Shown here one piece after another: positions 35,689-43,896 of a stretch of 64,000 nt of DNA. The notes beneath the pieces were generated by a model. The model had not been told where the DNA came from. It saw only the letters and a program-made list of their open reading frames with translations, and searched no databases. Position numbers and translations under genes: made by a program. The stretch's first letter is position 1. Every line of letters begins with the position of its first letter. The stretch comes from Blastococcus sp. CT_GayMR19 (GTDB lineage: Bacteria; Actinomycetota; Actinomycetes; Mycobacteriales; Geodermatophilaceae), in NCBI RefSeq assembly GCF_004570385.1, contig NZ_SPQL01000008.1, forward strand, positions 62,001-126,000. Direction: 5' to 3'.

Positions 35689-35725
35689 GGGAGGACCGAA
35701 CCCCCCGACGGGGTAAACAGGTGAC

Positions 35726-38700
35726 ATGGAGACGACTGCCGATTTCGAGCTGGGCGACGTGATCGCGCCCCGCCCGGCGGTCTCCATCGAGATCACCTCC
35801 ACCCCGGTCCTGAGCTACGCGCTGGCGCACAACCGCGTCCCCGTGGTCTCCCGGCTGGCCATCACCAACCTCGGCGGTCCGGTGCGGGCGGCGACGGTCC
35901 GGCTGGGTGTCCGCGACGCCGAGGGTTCCATCGCGAAGCCGGTCGAGCTGCTGGCCGACCTGGACGAGGGCCGGACGACGGTGCTCACCGACCTGGGCCT
36001 GGTCATGGACCCGGCCGCGATGCTGCACGTCGAGGAGCAGCGGCCGGGCGTCATCGACGTGGAGGTCGAGTCCGACGGCGTCCTGCTCGGCGAGGGCAGC
36101 CGCGTCGTCCAGGTGCTGGCCGCCCAGCAGTGGCTGGCCACCCCGGTGCCGCTGGCGCTGGAGATGCTCGCCGCCCACGTCATGCCCAACCACCCGGCGG
36201 TGACCGCGCTGGTCAGCGAGGCGGCCGGCGTCCTGGAGCAGAAGACCGGCAGCGGCGCGCTCGTCGGGTACGCCGCGACCCCGGAGCGGGTCGACGAGGT
36301 CGTCCAGGCGATCGCCGAGGCGATGCAGCGCCGCGGCATCCGCTACAGCGAGCCGCCGCTGTCCTGGTCCGATCTCGGCCAGCAGGTGCGCACGCCGGGC
36401 GACGTCCTCACCTGGCGGGTCGGCACCCCGCTGGACACCGTCGTCGTCCTCGCCGCCGCCCTCGAGCAGGCCGGCATCCGGCCGCTGCTGTGGCTGGCCG
36501 ACGGGCACGCGTTCCTCGGCTACTGGCGCGAGGAGCGCAGCGCCGAGAGCGCCGCCACCACGGACGCCGCGCCGCTGGTCAACCTGGTCGACCTCGGGCT
36601 GATCGGCCTGGTCGAGACGACGCTGCTCACCGGCAACGGCGAGCCCGGCGCCGACCTGCACCGGCCCGTCTACACCGGCTGGCTGACCGGCGAGCTCGAC
36701 CGGATCCTCGGCGTCACCGACGTCCACCGCGCCCGCAAGGACGGCATCTTCCCGCTGCCGGCCCGGGCCCGCGACGAGGACGGCGTCCTGCAGGTCGTCG
36801 AGTACCGGCCCGCCCTGCACAGCGCCCCCGCGAAGCCCGAGCCGGCGGCGCCCGCGCCGTCCAGCAGGCCCGAGGCGCCCCCGCGCGTGCAGCAGTGGAA
36901 GAACGCGCTGCTCGACCTCAGCCTGCGCAACCGGCTGATCAACTACACGGAGCGGTCGGGCCTGGCCCTGGCCGTGCCGGACTCCGCCCTCGGGGTGCTG
37001 GAGAACTTCGTCCACGACGGGACGCCGATCACCCTGCTGCCGACCGACCAGCTGGCCGCCGTCCAGAAGGAGCGGGGCGTCGCCAGCGCCCGGGAGCTGC
37101 CCGAGGCGCAGCTGGCCGAGCTGCTCGTCGAGCGCCGCGAGGTGCACGCCGACGTCACCTCCGGCGGGTACCTCCCCCGGCTGCGCAACATCGCCTACAA
37201 GGCCAAGACGGTGCTGGAGGAGACCGGCGCCAACAACCTGTACCTGGCGCTGGGCAGCCTGGTGTGGGAGCTGGACGGCCGGCCGCTGCGGTCACCGCTG
37301 GTGCTCATCCCCGTCGTGCTCACTCCCCTGGGCCGTACCGGCTCATACCGGGTGACCCTGGACGAGGCCGGCACGAGCACCCCGAACTACTGCCTGCTGG
37401 AGAAGCTCCGCCAGCTGCACGGCCTCGTCGTCCCGAGCCTGACCGAGCCGGCCGACGGCGCGACGCTCGACCTCGACACCGCGTTCGAGGCGATGCGGGT
37501 GGCCCTGGTCGGGCACGGCCTGCCCTACCGGGTCGAGTCGACCGCGGACCTCGCGATCCTGCAGTTCGCGAAGTTCCGGCTGTGGAAGGACCTCGACGAG
37601 CACTGGTCGGACTTCACCGACAACCCGCTGGTCTCCCACCTCGTGCACCAGCCCACCGAGGCGTTCATCGACCCGGCCCGCGACACCGCCGCGTTCGTCG
37701 ACCTGGACGACCTCGGCGCGCAGCTGCCCGCCGCGGCCGACGCCTCGCAGCTGCGGGCGATCGCCGAGGCCACCGCCGGGCGCACCTTCGTGCTGGAGGG
37801 CCCGCCCGGTACCGGCAAGTCGCAGACCATCACCAACCTGCTCACCAAGGCCGTCGCCGAGGGCAAGCGGGTGCTGTTCGTCGCGGAGAAGCGGGCGGCC
37901 CTGGACGTCGTCGCCCGTCGGCTGGACGCCGTCGGCATGGGCATGTTCGCCCTCGACCTGCACGACAAGGGCTCGCGCGCCTCCACGGTGCGCGCGCAGA
38001 TCCGGCTGGCGCTGGAGCACGCGGTCAACGTCGACGAGCAGGGGCTCTCGGTGGCGGCGGAGGACCTCCGCTCGGCCCGCCGCCTGCTCGCCCGCTACGC
38101 CGACCGGCTGCACGATCCCAACGCCGCGGGACTGTCGCTGTACTCGGCGCGGACGGCGGAGCTGACGGCCGGGCCGGACGTCGACCCGCTGCCGGTGCCG
38201 CTGCCGTTCGTCGCCAACGCCCCGGCCGACGTGCTGACCTCGGTGCGCCGCTCCCTCGCGCTGCTGCCCGACATCGCCGACCTGACCCGTCCCTCGCTGC
38301 GTCACCCGTGGGCCTTCGTCGACTCCCCCGCCATCGACCTGCCCGCCACGCAGGCCGCGGCGGCGGCGGTGGACGGCGCGGTGCGCGAGGTGTCGGCGAT
38401 CCCCGAGCTGTCCGGCGTGCTCCGCCGCGCGAGGACGCCGGACGAGCTCGACGCCCTCGTGCACGTGCTCAGCGGCCCCGGGATCGGCCTCGACGTCATC
38501 GACGAGACGTTCACCGAGCTCTGGACGGCGTCCACCAGCGCCGTGCTCGGGGAGATCGCCGCGTTCACCGCGTTCCGCCACCCGGGCCTCGACGTGTGTG
38601 CGCCGGAGGTGCTGCAGCTCCCGCTGGCCGAGGTCTACGTGGCCGCGCAGACGGCGGCGGCGTCGTCGTGGTTCGGCCGCAAGCGCCGGCTGACCGCCGT

Positions 38701-41599
38701 CCGCGACCGGCTCGCGCCCTACCTGCGCCCCGGCGCGGTGGTGAAGCCCAAGGACGTGCCGGCGCTCGTCGAGTCGCTGTGGCGGGTCCAGACCGCGGTG
38801 GCCGCGATGGCCGCGCGGGCCGACTCGATCCCGGGCCTGGCGGTGCCGTCGGACTGGAACCCGTTTCTGGACACCGATCTGCTGGCGCAGCAGGTCCAGT
38901 GGCTGCGGCGGGCCGGAGCGGCCGTCGACGGGTCGACGCTCTTCCACGTCGAGCTGCGCAAGCTGATCGTGCGTGGTCTCCCGACCGGTGCGGCACCGGC
39001 CGTCGCCCGGCTGCGGGACGCCCTCGTCGGGCTGCTGCAGGTCTGCCGCAGCAGCCCGGACCAGCTCGCGGCCTGGACGGAGGACGACGGCTTCGTCCTG
39101 CGCTGGTCGATGACCCGCCCCGAGCGGGGCGTCGACAACCTGGTGCTGATGTCGCTGCGGCGCTGGGTCTCGTTCCTCGACACCCTCGAGCCGCTGCGCT
39201 ACGCGGGCCTCTTCGACGCGCGCACGCTGCTCGTTACAGGCGCTGTAAGGGCCGACGACGCGGTGCGGGCGTTCGACCGCGGGGTCGCGGTGTCCTCCGT
39301 CGCCGAGCGGCTGGACGCGACCGGGCTCGATCTGTTCGACGAGCAGGCCCACGAGAAGGCCATCCGCCGCTTCACCGCCGCGTCGAAGGCGGTGCGCGAG
39401 CACCTGACCGCGGCCCTGCCGGCACGGGTGCTCGGCTCACGGCCGTTCGACGCGGCATCGGGGTCGGGTCAGGTCGGCGCGCTGCAGCGGGAGCTGGCCA
39501 AGCAGCGCCGCGGGCTGGGGGTGCGGGCGCTACTGGCGCAGTACGGCGACCTGATCACCTGCGTGATGCCGTGCGTGCTGGTGTCGCCGGACTCCGTGGC
39601 GCGGTTCTTCCCCGCCGTCTCCGGGCAGTTCGACCTCGTCGTGTTCGACGAGGCCTCGCAGATCCGGGTGGCCGACGCGGTCGGGGCCCTGGGACGGGCG
39701 AAGGCTGCGGTCGTCGTCGGGGACTCCAAGCAGATGCCGCCGACGTCGTTCGCCGAGCCGACCTCCGGCGGCGACGAGTCCGGTGACTTTCCCGAGACCA
39801 CGGTCGAGGACGAGGAGTCGATCCTCAGCGAGTGCGTGCAGGCGCGGGTGCCGCGGCAGTGGCTGTCGTGGCACTACCGCAGCCAGGACGAGTCGCTCAT
39901 CGCGTTCAGCAACGCGCAGTACTACGAGAACCGGCTGTCGTCGTTCCCGGCGCCCACGCACGGGCAGGCGTCGTCGGAGCCGGACGGCCGCGGGGTCTCG
40001 CTGGCGCGGGTGCCGGGGACCTTCCACCGGTCCGGCGCCGGGCGGCTGCTGCGCACCAACCCGATCGAGGCGAAGGCGATCGTCGCGGAGATCCGCCGGC
40101 GGTTCGACCTCTCGCTGGACGCCGCCCCGTCGATCGGTGTCGTGACGTTCAACGCCCAGCAGCGGGCCTACATCGAGGCGCTGCTCCGCGACGCGGACGA
40201 CGACCGCCTGGCCGCCGCCCTGGACCGGGCCGACGGCGAGGGCCTGTTCGTCAAGAACCTGGAGAACGTGCAGGGCGACGAGCGCGACGTCGTCTTCTTC
40301 TCCACCGGCTTCTCGGTGAACGCCTCGGGCACGCTGCCGCTGAACTTCGGGCCGCTGAACCGGACGGGCGGCGAGCGGCGGCTGAACGTCGCGATCACCC
40401 GGGCCCGGCGCCAGGTCGTCGTGTTCTCCTCGTTCGACCCGGAGCAGCTGCGGGCCGAGGAGACGTCGTCGGTCGGGATCAAGCACCTGCGGGCCTACCT
40501 CGACCTGGCGGCGCAGGGCACCGACGTGCTGCCGCGGGACGCGCGGTCCTCGTCGGTGATCGACCGGCACCGGGAGTCGATCGCCGCGGCCCTGCGCGAG
40601 CGCGGGCTCGTGGTGCGGACCGACGTGGGGCTGTCGGAGTTCCGTGTCGACTTGTCGGTTTCCCGACTCGTCGATCCGGAGACCCCGGTGATGGCGGTCC
40701 TGCTTGACGGACCGGCGTGGGCGAAGCGAGGCACCGTCGGCGACCGCGACGGCCTGCCGGTCGAGGTGCTGGGCGAGATGCTGCGCTGGCCTGTGGTGGA
40801 GCGGGTGTGGCTGCCGTCGTGGCTGGCGTCGTCCGCCGAGGTGGTCGACCGGCTGGTGGCGGCGGTGGACGCGGCCCCGGCAGCGGTCGCCGCGCCGATC
40901 ATCCTGCCGACGGCGGCCCTCGAGTCGTTCAAGGGCGTGGCCGCGCTGCGGGGTTCGGTGACGTCGTCCGTGGCCGTTCCCGCTGCTCCTGCCCCGCGGG
41001 CGGCTGCGAAGCCGGCTGCCCGGAAGCAGGCCGGACCCGCGCCGCTGGACGGCGAGGCGCCGTTCGTGCCGTGGATCCCGAAGACCGCGGGCGAGAAGTC
41101 GGTGCTCGACGAGCTGCCGGCGGCCAAGGCCGCGCGGGTGGTGCGCCGGGTGCTGGCGGCCGGGATCAAGGCCGAGGGGCCGGTGCACGTCGACCGGCTG
41201 GCGAAGCTGACGGTGGGCGCGTTCGGGCTGACCCGGTCCAGCGAGGCGCGGAAGGACGCGCTGCTGTCGACGCTGCCGCCGTCGGCGGTCGTGGACGGCT
41301 ACGTGTGGCCCGAGGGCGTCGACCCCGCCGCGTGGGACGGCTTCCGCCGGCAGATGTCGAGCACCGACCGGCCGATCGAGCACGTGCCGCCGGAGGAGAT
41401 CGGCAACGCGATGGCGGCCCTGTGCCGGGCGGGTGCGGGCATGCGGCGCGACGAGCTGCTGACCCAGACGGCGGCGGTGTTCGGCTACAAACGCCGGGCG
41501 GCCGCCGTGACGCCGGTGCTCGAGGCGGCGCTGAAGGTGGCCCTCGATCGCGGCAAGGTCATCGAGCAGCCCTCGGGCCTGCTGACGGCTGACAGCTGA
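35726..41599 (+). CDS. DUF4011/SF1 helicase/endonuclease-fold/DUF3320 multidomain protein
   Basis: A 1957-residue protein. Residues 1-380 hold a beta-rich N-terminal region; VQQWKNALLDLSLRNRLINY (about 388-407) opens DUF4011. Walker A GPPGTGKSQ lies at 692-700 and Walker B VVFDEASQI near 1305-1312; WHYRSQDESL, NVQGDERDVVFFS and NVAITRARRQVVVF are SF1 motifs IV-VI. An endonuclease-fold domain of the MTES_1575/Vsr type follows at about 1608-1715 (FRVDLSV, then AVLLDGPAW), lacking the acidic ExDG often seen there. DUF3320 lies at about 1780-1850. This architecture is known among phage-defence helicases (Hhe-like). It is intact despite broken neighbours. Confidence 0.93.
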   Translation: METTADFELGDVIAPRPAVSIEITSTPVLSYALAHNRVPVVSRLAITNLGGPVRAATVRLGVRDAEGSIAKPVELLADLDEGRTTVLTDLGLVMDPAAMLHVEEQRPGVIDVEVESDGVLLGEGSRVVQVLAAQQWLATPVPLALEMLAAHVMPNHPAVTALVSEAAGVLEQKTGSGALVGYAATPERVDEVVQAIAEAMQRRGIRYSEPPLSWSDLGQQVRTPGDVLTWRVGTPLDTVVVLAAALEQAGIRPLLWLADGHAFLGYWREERSAESAATTDAAPLVNLVDLGLIGLVETTLLTGNGEPGADLHRPVYTGWLTGELDRILGVTDVHRARKDGIFPLPARARDEDGVLQVVEYRPALHSAPAKPEPAAPAPSSRPEAPPRVQQWKNALLDLSLRNRLINYTERSGLALAVPDSALGVLENFVHDGTPITLLPTDQLAAVQKERGVASARELPEAQLAELLVERREVHADVTSGGYLPRLRNIAYKAKTVLEETGANNLYLALGSLVWELDGRPLRSPLVLIPVVLTPLGRTGSYRVTLDEAGTSTPNYCLLEKLRQLHGLVVPSLTEPADGATLDLDTAFEAMRVALVGHGLPYRVESTADLAILQFAKFRLWKDLDEHWSDFTDNPLVSHLVHQPTEAFIDPARDTAAFVDLDDLGAQLPAAADASQLRAIAEATAGRTFVLEGPPGTGKSQTITNLLTKAVAEGKRVLFVAEKRAALDVVARRLDAVGMGMFALDLHDKGSRASTVRAQIRLALEHAVNVDEQGLSVAAEDLRSARRLLARYADRLHDPNAAGLSLYSARTAELTAGPDVDPLPVPLPFVANAPADVLTSVRRSLALLPDIADLTRPSLRHPWAFVDSPAIDLPATQAAAAAVDGAVREVSAIPELSGVLRRARTPDELDALVHVLSGPGIGLDVIDETFTELWTASTSAVLGEIAAFTAFRHPGLDVCAPEVLQLPLAEVYVAAQTAAASSWFGRKRRLTAVRDRLAPYLRPGAVVKPKDVPALVESLWRVQTAVAAMAARADSIPGLAVPSDWNPFLDTDLLAQQVQWLRRAGAAVDGSTLFHVELRKLIVRGLPTGAAPAVARLRDALVGLLQVCRSSPDQLAAWTEDDGFVLRWSMTRPERGVDNLVLMSLRRWVSFLDTLEPLRYAGLFDARTLLVTGAVRADDAVRAFDRGVAVSSVAERLDATGLDLFDEQAHEKAIRRFTAASKAVREHLTAALPARVLGSRPFDAASGSGQVGALQRELAKQRRGLGVRALLAQYGDLITCVMPCVLVSPDSVARFFPAVSGQFDLVVFDEASQIRVADAVGALGRAKAAVVVGDSKQMPPTSFAEPTSGGDESGDFPETTVEDEESILSECVQARVPRQWLSWHYRSQDESLIAFSNAQYYENRLSSFPAPTHGQASSEPDGRGVSLARVPGTFHRSGAGRLLRTNPIEAKAIVAEIRRRFDLSLDAAPSIGVVTFNAQQRAYIEALLRDADDDRLAAALDRADGEGLFVKNLENVQGDERDVVFFSTGFSVNASGTLPLNFGPLNRTGGERRLNVAITRARRQVVVFSSFDPEQLRAEETSSVGIKHLRAYLDLAAQGTDVLPRDARSSSVIDRHRESIAAALRERGLVVRTDVGLSEFRVDLSVSRLVDPETPVMAVLLDGPAWAKRGTVGDRDGLPVEVLGEMLRWPVVERVWLPSWLASSAEVVDRLVAAVDAAPAAVAAPIILPTAALESFKGVAALRGSVTSSVAVPAAPAPRAAAKPAARKQAGPAPLDGEAPFVPWIPKTAGEKSVLDELPAAKAARVVRRVLAAGIKAEGPVHVDRLAKLTVGAFGLTRSSEARKDALLSTLPPSAVVDGYVWPEGVDPAAWDGFRRQMSSTDRPIEHVPPEEIGNAMAALCRAGAGMRRDELLTQTAAVFGYKRRAAAVTPVLEAALKVALDRGKVIEQPSGLLTADS
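39234..39248. repeat. TTACAG-GCG-CTGTAA palindrome inside the helicase gene
   Basis: A perfect 6-bp inverted repeat with a 3-bp centre. It lies in frame as GTT ACA GGC GCT GTA AGG (V-T-G-A-V-R), five of which are rare codons in this otherwise GC-ending gene. The cluster could mark a protein-binding site. Confidence 0.6.
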
Positions 41600-41601
41600 G
41601 C

Positions 41602-41891
41602 TCAGTCCGGCCCATCCGGCCGCGGCGGACGACAGGCGGCAGCCCGGTGCGCGATCCGCGCGACGAGGATCCGCCGCTCGTCCTCGTTCACGTCGATCAG
41701 CACGCGGTAATCCCCCCGGCGGGCGCTACGGAGGCCGGCCAACGCCCCGGTCAGCGGCTTGCTCAGGCGCAGCGGATTCTCAGGCAGACTGCCGTGACGA
41801 ATTCGACGATGGCCGACGCCACCTTGTCCGGCAGTCGCCGAAGCTGGCGGCGCGCCGCCGACGCCACCTGCACGTCGAACGGAACGGTCAC
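41602..41891 (-). pseudogene. RelE/ParE-type toxin with 1-nt deletion
   Basis: From GTG 41891: VPFDVQVASAARRQLRRLPD then KVASAIVEFVTAV, after which the frame breaks and resumes one frame over as LPENPLRLSKPLTGALAGLR, SARRGDYRVLIDVNEDERRI and LVARIAHRAAA. The combined sequence is a normal RelE/ParE toxin of 96 residues with the conserved GDYRVLI core. The interval is 290 nt, one short of a multiple of three, so a single deletion near 41800 explains it. The start overlaps the antitoxin stop (GTGA). The toxin is inactive as sequenced. Confidence 0.85.
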
Positions 41892-42159
41892 TCGGCCAGG
41901 CCGAACTCGCCTCTCAGATCAGGGCCCGACACGGCGTCTCCCCGCTCGGCTTCGTCGCGGGCAGCGTCGATGTCCCGCCGGACATCGGGTTGCGACAGCC
42001 GGAAGATCGTCTCGTGCAGGGAGTCGAGGTCTTCCTTCGCCATCAACACGGCGGCCGCACGGCGTGCCGGGTGATCGTGACGATCTCGTGCGTCGTCTCC
42101 ACCGCCTGGACCAGGGCGGACAGTCTGTCCTTGGCCTCACTGAGCGGGATCGACGTCAT
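41888..42159 (-). pseudogene. Phd/YefM-type antitoxin with 1-nt deletion
   Basis: The ATG at 42159 gives MTSIPLSEAKDRLSALVQAV, ETTHEIVTITRH, then the frame breaks at CACGCCGTGCGG (expected CACGGCCGTGCGG) and continues as AAAVLMAKEDLDSLHETIFR, a standard Phd/YefM protein of 90 residues. The interval is 272 nt, again one short. The missing G lies next to a GC run. The loss removes the C-terminal toxin-binding half. Both partners of this operon are thus broken by the same kind of lesion. Confidence 0.85.
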
Positions 42160-42224
42160 GCGCCCTTTTCTAGCCTGAGTTCTGGCCAAACGGCGTGAGG
42201 CGGCGAAGTCCCTCCGGACGTGAG

Positions 42225-42300
42225 GGGCGGGGCGCCTCGGCAGCCGAGCTGCATCGGTGAGGTCAGCACCCGGAGGTGCGACAGAGAGGTCGCCCCGCCC
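42225..42300. other. Predicted three-way-junction structure between ERCC4 and antitoxin genes
   Basis: The outer stem GGGCGGGGCG (42225-42234) pairs perfectly with CGCCCCGCCC (42291-42300). Inside are CTCGG-CAG-CCGAG (about 42236-42248) and GCACC-CGGA-GGTGC (about 42266-42279). The three stems form a junction on either strand. It could be a terminator for the ERCC4 gene, a structured leader of the antitoxin operon, or a small RNA. Confidence 0.4.
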
Positions 42301-42327
42301 GGCGGAAGCCAACTCCCGCTCCGGCGC

Positions 42328-43335
42328 TCAGGTCAAGACCCTCGGCGATGAGGGGCCCGGCTCCCTGGCGTGGGCGGCTTCGTAGCGACGGACGACGTCG
42401 ACGGGGACCCGGCCGTGGTCGTTGACCGCCATCCCCTGTTCCCGGGCCCACGCGCGGACGGCGGAAGCACGTGGCCTGCGAGCAGGCGCGGGCGGCACCG
42501 CACCGCCCGGCGAGAAGGTGGACTCGACCGAACGCGTACGCGCGGCCGCGGTCAGCTCGACGAGGCAGGCACCGAGCCAGCGGTAGGTCCACTCCTGCGC
42601 CAGCGGCCGGGTCTCGCAGAAGACGATGGGGACCGACGGGAAGCGGACCTGCGCCTCGGCCAGCGCCTCGGCGACGCGGGAACCGGAGACGTGCTCCAGC
42701 GTGAAGAGCCTGCTGTAGCGGTCCTCCACGACCAGCGCCGCCCGCGGCAGCGCCGACAGCTCCGAGAGGGCGTAGGTCAGCTTGCCGGACAGCAGGCTGC
42801 TCGCGAGATCGTTCACGCTCTTGCGTTCGACCGCGGCGACGACCGCGCCGTCCAGCTCGACGGCGTAGTCGCCGGCACCGAGCCGCCGCCGCCGGGTGGT
42901 GGCCTGCTGGTGCCGGAACGCATACGCGTACTTCTCGCCGCTGTCGACCAGGATCTCCAGCACCTGCCCGGAGGCACGGGCGGTCGGCAGGTGCACGCCG
43001 GGACGTGCCTGCTTCGCGGTGGACGGCGACTGCCAGAAGATGACTTCTCGGCCGTGTGCCTGGGTGAGCACGAGTTGCGATCGGTTCTGCCGGCCCCGCC
43101 GGAGCACGAGGTCGATGGCCGGTCCACGCCGGCTGCACGAGCGCACCGGGTGCCGCTCCACGATCTCGGCGTCCTCCGGCCAGCCGTCGGCGCGATGGCA
43201 GTAGACCTTCGAGGCCTTCGGCCACGGCTCACGGGCCTTGACGACGATGCCGGCCGGGCCGAGCGGGATGCGGACGAGGTAGGGCAGGGAGGAGGCCGGA
43301 TCGGGGTTGCGCGCCACCAGGAGGTCGTCGACCAC
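42328..43335 (-). CDS. ERCC4-domain nuclease fused to Lsr2-type DNA-binding domain
   Basis: A 335-residue protein. EILVDSGEKYAYAF opens an ERCC4 nuclease domain, with GDYAVELDG (about 155-163) and VERKSVNDL (about 169-177) giving the GDx(n)ERKxxxD catalytic core of XPF/Mus81-type enzymes. The C-terminus, RPRASAVRAWAREQGMAVND then HGRVPVDVVRRYEAAH, is the Lsr2 DNA-binding domain, which binds AT-rich DNA. The combination suggests a structure-specific nuclease targeted to AT-rich, often foreign, DNA. GTG 43335 is chosen; an ATG at 43380 would add 15 residues. It is intact, unlike its TA neighbours. Confidence 0.9.
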   Translation of the reverse strand: MVDDLLVARNPDPASSLPYLVRIPLGPAGIVVKAREPWPKASKVYCHRADGWPEDAEIVERHPVRSCSRRGPAIDLVLRRGRQNRSQLVLTQAHGREVIFWQSPSTAKQARPGVHLPTARASGQVLEILVDSGEKYAYAFRHQQATTRRRRLGAGDYAVELDGAVVAAVERKSVNDLASSLLSGKLTYALSELSALPRAALVVEDRYSRLFTLEHVSGSRVAEALAEAQVRFPSVPIVFCETRPLAQEWTYRWLGACLVELTAAARTRSVESTFSPGGAVPPAPARRPRASAVRAWAREQGMAVNDHGRVPVDVVRRYEAAHAREPGPSSPRVLT

Positions 43336-43352
43336 GGTGTCAGCCTGGCACG

Positions 43353-43615
43353 TCACGCAGGACGCAAGAGGAACGAGCACCTGGGGCCGTCGGCTCGGGT
43401 CAGCCGCCGATCGAGTGTCAGCAATGACGCATCCAGCATCTCGGCGAGGGCGACGTAGGCCGCGTCGTAAGCAGTGACGCTCGGATGCAGCGCCCAGATG
43501 CGGGTGGTGAGCAGGTCGAACGCGTACGCGGTGTGGCGCAGGTCGACGAGCTCCTCGTGGGCGAGCGCCGCGACATCTCGTCCAGGACGGCCGAGGCGTC
43601 GACGACGAGCGTCAT
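43353..43615 (-). pseudogene. VapC-type PIN toxin with internal deletion
   Basis: The ATG at 43615 reads TLVVDASAVLDEM, the PIN-domain start with its first catalytic Asp, then breaks frame. Another frame carries the intact C-terminal half: LVDLRHTAYAFDLLTTRIWA, LHPSVTAYDAAYVALAEMLD, ASLLTLDRRLTRADGP, including the last acidic cluster (YDAAYVALAE, LDRRL). About 40-45 residues that normally lie between are missing, and the junction is not in phase. The remaining 263 nt encode no active toxin. The start overlaps the antitoxin stop (ATGA). Confidence 0.82.
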
Positions 43616-43827
43616 CGACGGTCGAGGTCTCGCGCCTCGAGGATGACGTCGGCGGGCAGCCGAGTGCCGGTGGTACGCACCCGCTCCCAGAACTCGTCGG
43701 GAGATGGCCGCTCCGCCAGCGCGTTGAGTTCGGCCCGCACGTACTCCTGCAGCGACATGCCGGCCCGCGCGGCGAGCACGTCCCGCGTGTGGTCCGGTAC
43801 GTCGTGGATGGTCATGGACACCGCCAT
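43612..43827 (-). CDS. VapB/FitA-type RHH antitoxin
   Basis: A 71-residue protein: MTIHDVPDHTRDVLAARAGM then SLQEYVRAELNALAERPSPD, a ribbon-helix-helix domain of the FitA/VapB kind, and a C-terminal tail (EFWERVRTTGTRLPADVILE) that would cover the toxin. ATG 43827 is used; a second in-frame ATG lies four codons later. It is the intact half of the VapBC pair whose toxin is broken. Confidence 0.88.
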   Translation of the reverse strand: MAVSMTIHDVPDHTRDVLAARAGMSLQEYVRAELNALAERPSPDEFWERVRTTGTRLPADVILEARDLDRR

Positions 43828-43896
43828 GCATGAATAGCAGGGGTCGCCTCGAACTGCATGCAAGCAGCCGGCCCGGAGCTCCTTTACCGTCCGCTC

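Noticed and set aside
37343-39403. 686-codon open frame antisense to the helicase
   Set aside because: Same cause; Arg/Gly/Asp-rich sequence without domains, opposite a gene with all SF1 motifs.
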